From: Deltaproteobacteria bacterium
Lineage (GTDB): Bacteria; Desulfobacterota; DSM-4660; Desulfatiglandales; HGW-15
NCBI GenBank assembly: GCA_019308985.1
Contig: JAFDHB010000093.1
Location: 1 to 13,658, forward strand
Direction: 5' to 3'
Length of the DNA: 13,658 nucleotides
Shown here: piece by piece, positions 6,193 to 12,703 of the stretch
How the letters are laid out: every line of letters begins with the position of its first letter
Position numbering within the stretch: the first letter of the stretch is position 1
Translations under genes and position numbers: made by a program
Notes under the pieces: model-generated
Databases searched by the model: none
Told to the model about the DNA's origin: nothing
What the model saw: only the letters and a program-made list of their open reading frames with translations

Positions 6193-6462
6193 ATGAACAA
6201 GGGAGATCTCGTAAACGAGGTGGCCAAGGTAGTGAGCACCAAGAAAGAGGCCCAGGCCGCAGTAGACACGGTTTTCTCAGCCATTACAAAAGCCCTCAAG
6301 AAAAAAGAGACCGTGACCTTGGTGGGGTTTGGGACATTCAGCGTGGCAAAGAGAAAGGCCCGTAAAGGTAGAAATCCCCAGACCGGAGAGGAAATCAAGA
6401 TCAAGGCCAAGAAAGTACCAAAATTCGTGCCTGGTAAAGCGCTCAAAGATGCCGTAGCCTGA
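6193..6462 (+). CDS. hup: HU-family nucleoid DNA-binding protein
   Basis: The protein has 89 residues, a typical HU/IHF length. HU dimers bend and compact DNA in the nucleoid. The sequence opens with [11 protein letters not shown], as in many HU proteins. It carries the dimer core [11 protein letters not shown] (about 41-51) and the DNA-embracing arm [16 protein letters not shown] (about 55-70) with the RNPQTG tip that inserts its proline into the minor groove. It closes with [15 protein letters not shown], the usual C-terminal helix. The ATG follows a very strong purine-rich ribosome-binding stretch at 6176-6190 (AAGGAGGAGGAGAGG), consistent with high expression. It is a single-gene unit with its own terminator. 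I favour HU over IHF because of the RNPQTG arm and the context. Confidence 0.96.
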   Translation: MNKGDLVNEVAKVVSTKKEAQAAVDTVFSAITKALKKKETVTLVGFGTFSVAKRKARKGRNPQTGEEIKIKAKKVPKFVPGKALKDAVA

Positions 6463-6487
6463 AGCCGGCGAAAAAGTTTGATTTAGG

Positions 6488-6530
6488 ACCCTGACCGGGA
6501 TTAAGATACCTCCGGGGCAGGGTTTTTTTT
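6488..6530 (+). terminator. Intrinsic terminator of the HU gene
   Basis: The ACCCTG-A-CCGG arm (6488-6498) pairs with CCGG-GG-CAGGGT (6512-6523) around a loop of about 13 nt, with a small internal bulge, and is followed directly by eight T residues (6523-6530). It lies 26 bp after the HU stop codon. Confidence 0.88.
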
Positions 6531-6542
6531 CGCCTTCGCCAG

Positions 6543-6666
6543 AACGCCTTGTAGCCCTGCTACCGGGATTTCCACTTCATTACAGCAAGCTACAGGGGTG
6601 ACGCGCGGCGCAATGGCCTTGCGAACCGGGGCGCAATTCCGCTTCATACCCCGCAGCATGCTGCGG
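6543..6666. repeat. GC-rich palindromic intergenic repeat (REP-like, degenerate)
   Basis: This stretch is packed with short inverted repeats: GTAGC-CCT-GCTAC near 6551, a further GCTACA near 6590, two copies of GGCGCAAT (6607-6614 and 6630-6637), and a perfect 16-bp palindrome CCGCAGCATGCTGCGG at 6651-6666. It sits between the HU terminator and the start of the next gene. It resembles interspersed hairpin repeats with CCGCAGC/GCTGCGG stems that I recall from deltaproteobacterial genomes; that link is memory-based and unverified. Confidence 0.4.
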
Positions 6667-6678
6667 AAGGCTTCGCTT

Positions 6679-7596
6679 ATGCCCACGGCTATCCCCTTGA
6701 AAAGATTTGTCCTGTTTGCGGCAACCTGTCTATTGATGACATTCCCTGAAACTACCCATGGGGCAAAGTGGTCAAGGGTTCTGGAAAAAGAGGACGTGGT
6801 TATCATTTACGAGGAATCCATGGAGCCCGCGGCAGAGGAAACCGCCGGGATATACCCGGCGATAAGGACGAGTCTTGAGGCTGTATTTCAATGGAGGTTG
6901 GATTTCAGGCCGACTATCTATCTGGTCAGGAGGAATAAGGAATTTCAGAGGATGGCCGCAACGGACATTATCGTCGCCTTTGCCCTGCCCTCAAAGAAGC
7001 TGATCGTGATAGATTATTCAAGGATGAAGACCGACCCCTTCAGCATTGAGGTGACACTCAAACACGAGTTGTGTCATCTCCTGTTACACGAGCATATCCC
7101 AGAAGAAAACCTCCCCTTCTGGTTGGATGAAGGCCTGGCACAATGGATGAGTGGGGGGATATCGGAACTGATCACGCCGAGCAAGAGATCACTCCTGAAA
7201 GAGGCCACCTTGGCCGGGAGATATGTGACCCTCCAAGACTTGAAAAAGAGGTATGCAGCGGGAAGGGATTCACTCCTCCTTGCATACGAGGCGAGCAAAA
7301 GCCTGGTGGAATTCATCATTCGAAAGCATGGATCGGAAAGGCTGCTGGAGGCTCTGAGATACCTTGAAACCGGGCACTCGCTGGAGGAAGCACTGAAGAA
7401 GGGACTGTCAATTTCTCAGGAGGACCTTGAGAAGGCGTGGCACGAGGATCTCCGCAGGCGGACTACGTGGATCAACTTTCTGATCAGCAATATGTACGAG
7501 ATACTATTCTTCTTGGCGGCACTGATCGTATCCTACGGTTTCTTGAGAGCTTTGATAAAAAAGAGGGCCTACATGAGCGGAATGGAAGACGAGTAG
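6679..7596 (+). CDS. Membrane-anchored MA-type (gluzincin) zinc metallopeptidase
   Basis: From the ATG at 6679 the protein has 305 residues. It opens with a signal peptide (KRF then about 15 hydrophobic residues, ending near THGA). It has the zinc motif HELCH (about 129-133) with the third ligand in DEGLAQW (E at about 151), the arrangement of MA-clan gluzincins of the peptidase MA family. Near the C-terminus there is one hydrophobic helix (about 275-293) followed by KKR. The catalytic domain should therefore face the periplasm and be held by the C-terminal anchor. I chose 6679 because GGAAGG (6665-6670) lies 8 nt upstream and a normal signal peptide follows. The frame stays open to a GTG at 6598, but the extra 27 codons read through a palindromic repeat and would bury the signal sequence. 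The substrate is unknown. The Fe-S/winged-helix gene follows after 78 bp. Confidence 0.82.
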   Translation: MPTAIPLKRFVLFAATCLLMTFPETTHGAKWSRVLEKEDVVIIYEESMEPAAEETAGIYPAIRTSLEAVFQWRLDFRPTIYLVRRNKEFQRMAATDIIVAFALPSKKLIVIDYSRMKTDPFSIEVTLKHELCHLLLHEHIPEENLPFWLDEGLAQWMSGGISELITPSKRSLLKEATLAGRYVTLQDLKKRYAAGRDSLLLAYEASKSLVEFIIRKHGSERLLEALRYLETGHSLEEALKKGLSISQEDLEKAWHEDLRRRTTWINFLISNMYEILFFLAALIVSYGFLRALIKKRAYMSGMEDE

Positions 7597-7606
7597 CCGC
7601 TGTCTC

Positions 7607-7636
7607 TTGCCAGAGAAGGGCGAGCTAGGGTATGCT
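7607..7636 (+). promoter_or_regulatory. Candidate promoter with ATGCTAT direct repeat
   Basis: TTGCCA (7607-7612), an 18-bp spacer and TATGCT (7631-7636) precede the winged-helix/Fe-S gene. Two exact ATGCTAT copies (7632-7638 and 7646-7652, 14 bp apart) overlap the -10 and the expected start site, where a repressor could bind. The N-terminal winged helix of the encoded protein makes autoregulation possible but unproven. Confidence 0.38.
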
Positions 7637-7674
7637 ATATAGAACATGCTATGTCTATCGTCAGGAGGTGAGAA

Positions 7675-8778
7675 GTGACACAAGAAGATGTCTACCAAAG
7701 GTTGGCCAAACATCTCTCCAAGCTTCCAATAGGATATCCATACAGGGATTCCCTTGTTGAAATGCTGAAGGAAAACTTTTCGAAGCAAGAGGCCGAGGTC
7801 GCCCTGGCGATACCGACCGAGGTGACACCATTGAAACCCCTCGGTATAGGGGAGATAGCAAAGAACACCTCCCTGAGCAAAGAGCAGGTCAGGGAGACTC
7901 TGGAAGGCCTGGCGAAAAGGGGATTGGTCTACGTGGGGAAAACGGCGGACGGGGATGCGGGATATGCCCTGCACCAGGTGGGATTTGGTTTCCCCCAGAC
8001 CTTTTTCTGGAAGGGGGAGGAGACTCCCCATGTACGAAGAATGGCGGAGCTGACGGCAAAGTACTTCAATAGAGAGGTCACGCGAGAGTCTTTCAGCCCT
8101 ACCAAGACGAAGGCCTACAGGTACATACCGGTTGAAAAGAGCTTGAAGCTCGCCAAGCAGGGCGTTTATCCCCGGCAACTGATGACGCAGGTAATCGAGC
8201 AGGCAGAGGTAATCGCCCTTGGTCACTGCCCCTGCAGGATGGCCTATTCCCTTAGGGGAGGAAAGTGTGATCATCCCAAGGAAGTCTGCCTGAAGTTCAA
8301 CAGGATGGCCCGGTATGTGATAGAGAGGGGACTTGCAAGGGAGATAACGAAGCAAGAGGCCCATGAAATCATAAGAAAGGCTGAAGAGCAAGGCCTCGTC
8401 CACTTTGTGGACAACACCGAGGGGGACATCCAGCACAATTGCAATTGCTGTGGCTGTGCCTGCTGGAACGTGGGGAACATCCGGCGCCGGAAGATACCCA
8501 GGGATGTCATAATGGCCACTTACTTCCTGCGGGAGACGGATCCGGACCAATGCATAGGGTGTGGAGAATGCGTGGAGATCTGCCCTGTTGCCGCAGTGAA
8601 GCTGGAAGATGATAGCCCCGTGGTGGACGAGGAATGGTGCATAGGTTGTGGTGTCTGTGCCAGGGTGTGTCCAACGGACTCCATATCAATGAAAGTAAGG
8701 CCCGACAGGGAGGGCCAGCTCCCCGCGTCCAACTTTGATGAGCTCCACGAAAGGATAATGGCGGAGAAGAGGTCGTGA
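7675..8778 (+). CDS. Winged-helix protein with cysteine cluster and two [4Fe-4S] ferredoxin motifs
   Basis: This 367-residue soluble protein has three parts. Residues about 55-88 look like a winged helix-turn-helix (IGEIAKNTSLSKEQVRETLE, then a wing). The middle (about 180-265) has unusual cysteines: CPC at 185-187, C198, C205, and NCNCCGCACW with C256, C258, C259, C261 and C263, which could bind another metal centre. Residues 293-303 (CIGCGECVEIC, then P) and 322-332 (CIGCGVCARVC, then P) are a classical 2[4Fe-4S] ferredoxin pair. The GTG start at 7675 is supported by AGGAGG at 7663-7668. Related proteins seem common in anaerobes and are annotated only as 4Fe-4S proteins; I know no assigned function. 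A redox-responsive regulator or an oxidoreductase subunit are both possible. It ends close to the convergent radical SAM gene. Confidence 0.82.
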   Translation: MTQEDVYQRLAKHLSKLPIGYPYRDSLVEMLKENFSKQEAEVALAIPTEVTPLKPLGIGEIAKNTSLSKEQVRETLEGLAKRGLVYVGKTADGDAGYALHQVGFGFPQTFFWKGEETPHVRRMAELTAKYFNREVTRESFSPTKTKAYRYIPVEKSLKLAKQGVYPRQLMTQVIEQAEVIALGHCPCRMAYSLRGGKCDHPKEVCLKFNRMARYVIERGLAREITKQEAHEIIRKAEEQGLVHFVDNTEGDIQHNCNCCGCACWNVGNIRRRKIPRDVIMATYFLRETDPDQCIGCGECVEICPVAAVKLEDDSPVVDEEWCIGCGVCARVCPTDSISMKVRPDREGQLPASNFDELHERIMAEKRS

Positions 8779-8867
8779 ATCTGTTCACGGCCGGGGATCT
8801 GTGTCCGCCCAGGAAGCAGTCAATAGGCCTTTTCGCTCCGCAGATAAAGAGTAAGCCGGCACTGCTT

Positions 8868-10730
8868 TTACGTCCTAACCGTCTCCTGGAGACCTTTGAG
8901 GGGCACGGCCAGGCTGAGGTACTCTTCTCCCTCGTTGAACATGAGGCGTTTTTCCACCATCATTCGAAGGAAAGGGATGACTTTTTCTTCGCCCAGCCCG
9001 GGAAAGCGTGCCAATATACTGGAGATGGAGGCCCTTCGCTCACAGAAGAGGTATATCTCCCGTGACTTGCCCTTCAGGCGGTGGTTCATGTCATGTTGTC
9101 CATGGCGGCGATGCCTTATTATCATGAAGTCGCCGCCGTCCGTGTAAAAGAGGATGGGGTCACTTTCAGGCTGCTCGTGGAGTGCCCGGTAGAAATTCCG
9201 CCACTCCTCTATTTTATCTCTCACACCCTGCCAGAGGCGCCTCTGTTGCCTGTTGCACCCATAGTAACCCTGGTGCATCAGTATGAGCTTCTTTAGCACG
9301 TCCCGGGGAAAGAGGTGCCTGTAACGGGGGTGATTGTAATGCTTCTTGATTCCGTAAGAACCTGGGTCTTTCCACACAGGGCTTCCGTATCCGAGCCAGA
9401 ATTTGATTCCCTTCAGGGGCCTGAAAGGATAGGCAAAGTCCAGGGTTCCGAGGGTTTCGTTGACGTCCTGCGTATCGCTCCCGGGGAACTCCAGAATCAG
9501 GTTGGCCTCCAAGTTGGGGGTACCCCGCGCCTCGCAGTTCTTCATGATTTCCAGGTTCTCTATGGCCCTGGTCCCCTTGGCCATTTTTCTCAAAAGAGAG
9601 GTGCTCAAGGCCTCGATGCCCACCTGGATCTCCCGAACGCCCGCCTTTCCCATGGCCAGGAGTTCTTCTCTTGAAAGGGTGGACCTGACCTCGGCAAAGA
9701 GCCGAAAGTCCCTACCGAGATCTGCTATCGCCCTGAAGAGTTCCTCGAGATTTCCAGGTGGCATGAGATTGTCCATGAAGGAAAGGGATAGGGACTGGTA
9801 TCTCTTGCTGAGAAAGGCCAGCTCCCTCAAGACCCTCTCCCTTGATTTTGACCGGTATCCTTGCCACTGGAGGTTCAGATTGCAGAAGGCGCAACCCCTG
9901 GCCCTGTGAGTAAAGTCGCGTCCCCGCCAGTAACATCCCCTTGAGATTTCCACGGGGAGCTTGGGAATAAAAACTTTCCGGGGAGGGAACCTTCCTAGAA
10001 CGCTGAAATAGTCGTCGTAATCAGGAATCGGAATCTGGTCCAGGTCCGCGATTTGTGAGAATGACTCAAGGTTTTCGGGATCCTTGTTGGCGCGGGTGGC
10101 CAGGCCGGGGACAGGATCCGGGTCCCCTCGACCACCTGAGCTGATCAACCATCTGATCAAGTACATCACAGGCAATTCACCTTCTCCGCCTATGACAAAA
10201 TCTATCTCAGGGATGGCATGGATCAGGCTTGCTCCCATTGGGCCGGCACAGGATGATCCCCCCACAAGGATCTTGGTGTCTGGGCTTTGTTCCTTGATTC
10301 GGCGCAGAAAGTAGATGGCGCTTGTCAGTTGGCCGAAACATATTGAAATCCCTGCAAGCTTGAACTTCTCCCTTGCAATCTCTTCTATGACCCGGTCCGA
10401 TATCTCCCTTATTCTCGCGCACAGGTCCTTGAACTCCACTCCTCTGAGCTCGGGGACACGACGGGCCTGTCTATGCCAGAAGGAGGTGATCTTTTCTTCC
10501 AGCTCAGGGTAAAGGAGAAGGGCATAGGGTGATTCGGAAAGCCACGTCCTTTCGGATATCGGGGCGTATAGTTCATAGCCTAAGCCTAGGGCCACCCGGA
10601 GGTAGGCATGGTAGGTCTTGACCCTTACCTCGGGGAGTTGTTCGGCTACATAGGCCTTGAGCGTGCCGAGTTGTATTGAAGGGCGGTTAAAGAGGGGCCA
10701 TGGTGTGGAGATCAGGGCAACATCCATCAT
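8868..10730 (-). CDS. B12-binding-type radical SAM enzyme, RiPP-maturation (rSAM_ocin-like) family
   Basis: The protein has 620 residues. The N-terminal part follows the RiPP maturation radical SAM/C-methyltransferase family: RPSIQLGTLKA near 17-26, a cobalamin-binding-like Rossmann half with ILVGGSSCAGPMG (about 154-166) and GGEGE (181-185), and the linker IPDYDDYF (about 235-242). The radical SAM core follows, with RGCYW and GCAFCNLN. The three cluster cysteines are C266, C280 and C283, a CX13CX2C spacing much wider than the canonical CX3CX2C. EVR, QVGIEALS (about 369-376) and GSDTQD complete the barrel. The C-terminal 60 residues or so look like a small winged-helix domain. The ATG at 10730 overlaps the LysM stop as ATGA, so it is probably translated by coupling. 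No precursor-peptide ORF was found within the 89 bp downstream. Members modify peptides by C-methylation or similar chemistry; the substrate here is unknown. Confidence 0.83.
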   Translation of the reverse strand: MMDVALISTPWPLFNRPSIQLGTLKAYVAEQLPEVRVKTYHAYLRVALGLGYELYAPISERTWLSESPYALLLYPELEEKITSFWHRQARRVPELRGVEFKDLCARIREISDRVIEEIAREKFKLAGISICFGQLTSAIYFLRRIKEQSPDTKILVGGSSCAGPMGASLIHAIPEIDFVIGGEGELPVMYLIRWLISSGGRGDPDPVPGLATRANKDPENLESFSQIADLDQIPIPDYDDYFSVLGRFPPRKVFIPKLPVEISRGCYWRGRDFTHRARGCAFCNLNLQWQGYRSKSRERVLRELAFLSKRYQSLSLSFMDNLMPPGNLEELFRAIADLGRDFRLFAEVRSTLSREELLAMGKAGVREIQVGIEALSTSLLRKMAKGTRAIENLEIMKNCEARGTPNLEANLILEFPGSDTQDVNETLGTLDFAYPFRPLKGIKFWLGYGSPVWKDPGSYGIKKHYNHPRYRHLFPRDVLKKLILMHQGYYGCNRQQRRLWQGVRDKIEEWRNFYRALHEQPESDPILFYTDGGDFMIIRHRRHGQHDMNHRLKGKSREIYLFCERRASISSILARFPGLGEEKVIPFLRMMVEKRLMFNEGEEYLSLAVPLKGLQETVRT

Positions 10731-12487
10731 GAAAAAGAAAGGCCCAGAAGACCATAGCCCTTTCTCTTCAAGAATAGGGCTATCTCTTCGGGGAGATTCA
10801 CCTCGGTGGCAAAGACGATCTGGCCACCGCTGCCCCTAAAGAGGATCCCGGGTATGCTGAGCCTTATGTTCTTCTCTGTATTTCTCTCTGCTGCCGTGAA
10901 TGTGTGCACCTTGGACTCGGCTTCTACCCCGATAAACTCGAGGGTCTCGGATGCAACAAGGGTGGGGTCCTCCACGTCGGAAAGGGACATCACTTTGAAT
11001 TGGTGTTCCCTTAGGAGGGACAGGATAGGGGGATCGAGGCCGGTAAGGTCTATGATACAATCGATGCCGTCATCCTGGAAAAGAAAATCCGCCTTTATGA
11101 TGAGGCTGAAATTCGTTTTTTGGCTCTGGTAGACCGGTATTTCCACGTTCCTGGTAAAATCCCTGTCGGACAAACGAAATATCCTTTCGATCAAGTCCGC
11201 CTTGTTGAACACGGGTTGTAATGATTCACCGCTTACCCAGGGTACTGTTTTTTCCATCTCAGGACGCGGAAATTCAATAACCTTCACCCCATCCTTCTCG
11301 ATGTAATCAAGTATTTCCCGGGGAGTCGGGGAGCCTTGTTCGCCGAGGATGGAGATTACGGCGATAACCCCCTTTTTATCATCGCCAGGTGTGGTCTCCA
11401 CTATCCAGTCTCCGGTGATCTCTATTTCGATATCTCCTTTGATATGAAGGGGCTGACCCGGCGGATAGATCTTGGGATAACCACACAAGGGGAGAATCTT
11501 TCCCAGGGCTGTGTTAAGATCTTCTCCTTTTTCAAGCTGGACTACCCGGTAGTTTCGCCAGTTCGAAGTTATGAGTTCCACCATCTTTTGGGGCAACAGG
11601 TGAAAGAGGTCTATGATGATCCTGTTGCCGTTGTTGAGGTTGAGGATCGGATAGGAGGCGGCCTTTAGGTTTACCTGCCCTCCGGACTTGAGGGGTATGA
11701 AGTGTTCGCCGCTCTGGACCCATTCCTCGCCCATAAGTCCGAATATTTCTGCCAGTTCACGGCTCAGGGTGAGCAGATTCTTTTGCTCTGCTGTGGGCTC
11801 AGTCTCTGAAGGCGTTTGCTCGGCAATAGGCATCCTCACTATCTGCGGCGAATAGATGGGCAGCCTGATCACCTGGCCCGGGTGGATGAGATTGAGGTCC
11901 TCGATAGCCGGGTTCAAGCGCCGGACGAGGTCGAGATACTCATGGCGCAGGGTGTCCGGCGGAATATGGTAGCGGCTCTTCACTACCTTAACCAGACTGT
12001 CTCCGGGCTTGACCGTATAATACTCAAATTTGATTCTATCGAGCTCTTCCGGGCTGATCTTCTCGGGAGGAGAAGACCTTGATTTTTTCGCCTGGGCGGT
12101 GACGGGAAGGAGGGTCAAGGGGATGATTATCTTATCGCCTGGATAAATGAGGTCAAGGTTTGTAAGGGCCTTGTTCAGGTTCTTCAATATCTCCAGGAGT
12201 ACCGGGAAGTCCCTCTTCTTGAGAAGGCCCCGTTCCCTGAAGATCTGCCAAAGGTGGTCACCTTCCACTACGGTCACGGTCTCGGCAAGGACCTTCTTAT
12301 CTTCTACCTGGTATACCTCCTGTTCCTTTTCCACCTCTTCCGTCTTCACCAGGGAGATGGAATAGGTATCTTCCTTGGACGGAACGGCATCGGCTTCTTG
12401 GGCCGGTAGCGGGGCAACTGATACAAAGAGAACCAGGACAAAAGTGATGACGAGAAGAACTTCTTGTTTCTTTTCACAAGATTTCAT
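10727..12487 (-). CDS. Exported protein with two LysM domains
   Basis: The protein has 586 residues. A Lys-rich start and hydrophobic stretch (about 9-26) ending near LPAQEA form a signal peptide with a likely type I cleavage site around 30-34. Two LysM modules follow: about 71-123 (VVEGDHLWQIF ... NLDLIYPGDKIIIP) and about 156-210 (YYTVKPGDSLVKVV ... DLNLIHPGQVIRLP). Both end in the usual Y/HPGxxIxxP signature, so the protein probably binds peptidoglycan or another glycan in the periplasm. Residues from about 235 to 586 form a unique alpha/beta region with no motif I recognise. The ATG at 12487 has only a weak AAGAAA before it, but a strong promoter lies about 30 bp further upstream. The stop overlaps the radical SAM start by 4 nt, so the two form one operon. 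The link between a LysM protein and a radical SAM enzyme is unexplained. Confidence 0.85.
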   Translation of the reverse strand: MKSCEKKQEVLLVITFVLVLFVSVAPLPAQEADAVPSKEDTYSISLVKTEEVEKEQEVYQVEDKKVLAETVTVVEGDHLWQIFRERGLLKKRDFPVLLEILKNLNKALTNLDLIYPGDKIIIPLTLLPVTAQAKKSRSSPPEKISPEELDRIKFEYYTVKPGDSLVKVVKSRYHIPPDTLRHEYLDLVRRLNPAIEDLNLIHPGQVIRLPIYSPQIVRMPIAEQTPSETEPTAEQKNLLTLSRELAEIFGLMGEEWVQSGEHFIPLKSGGQVNLKAASYPILNLNNGNRIIIDLFHLLPQKMVELITSNWRNYRVVQLEKGEDLNTALGKILPLCGYPKIYPPGQPLHIKGDIEIEITGDWIVETTPGDDKKGVIAVISILGEQGSPTPREILDYIEKDGVKVIEFPRPEMEKTVPWVSGESLQPVFNKADLIERIFRLSDRDFTRNVEIPVYQSQKTNFSLIIKADFLFQDDGIDCIIDLTGLDPPILSLLREHQFKVMSLSDVEDPTLVASETLEFIGVEAESKVHTFTAAERNTEKNIRLSIPGILFRGSGGQIVFATEVNLPEEIALFLKRKGYGLLGLSFS

Positions 12488-12519
12488 ATTTTTCTTAAAT
12501 TTAGCTAATAATTGTAGTT

Positions 12520-12549
12520 ATTTTAGATAAATAACATAAATAGTGTCAA
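12520..12549 (-). promoter_or_regulatory. Promoter of the LysM-radical SAM operon
   Basis: On the minus strand there is a perfect -35 TTGACA (12549-12544), an 18-bp spacer and -10 TAAAAT (12525-12520), 5 of 6 to consensus. It is 32 bp upstream of the LysM ATG in strongly AT-rich DNA. Confidence 0.6.
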
Positions 12550-12627
12550 TATTTTTCTGGCCGTTCCTGAAAGTTTCCTATATATGGGTGATAAGTGCTC
12601 AATACATACACTATCTGGTATTTGTTC

Positions 12628-12656
12628 TTTACAAATATAGCAAAATTTGTTATTAA
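12628..12656 (+). promoter_or_regulatory. Promoter of smc
   Basis: TTTACA (12628-12633, 5 of 6 to the -35 consensus), a 17-bp spacer and TATTAA (12651-12656) lie in the AT-rich divergent region. They are about 47 bp upstream of the smc ATG, on the opposite strand to the LysM promoter. Confidence 0.5.
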
Positions 12657-12703
12657 TCAGCGAGCTAGGCTTTCCACCACGAACAGCCGGTAAGGGGTAT
12701 TTC

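Noticed and set aside
6140..6196. 18-codon open frame ending in TGA that overlaps the HU ATG (leader-peptide candidate)
   Set aside because: Its ATG has only a C-run upstream and no ribosome-binding site; its downstream codons are just the purine-rich Shine-Dalgarno region of HU.
6501..6806. Minus-strand 101-codon frame opposite the peptidase start
   Set aside because: It reads through the HU terminator and the palindromic repeat, has no ribosome-binding site, and overlaps a well-supported gene.
7504..8550. Long minus-strand frame (348 codons) opposite the winged-helix/Fe-S gene
   Set aside because: The plus-strand protein carries clear ferredoxin motifs and a strong ribosome-binding site; the reverse frame has no recognisable domain and is a codon-bias shadow.
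8814..8867. AAGCAGT...ACTGCTT inverted repeat between the Fe-S and radical SAM genes, possible terminator
   Set aside because: Only 7 bp of pairing with a 40-nt loop and a short T-run; too weak to call.
1..12487. One large RiPP/TOMM gene cluster joining YcaO with the radical SAM enzyme
   Set aside because: The two are about 7 kb apart with unrelated genes on both strands, terminators and separate promoters in between, and no precursor peptide is visible.
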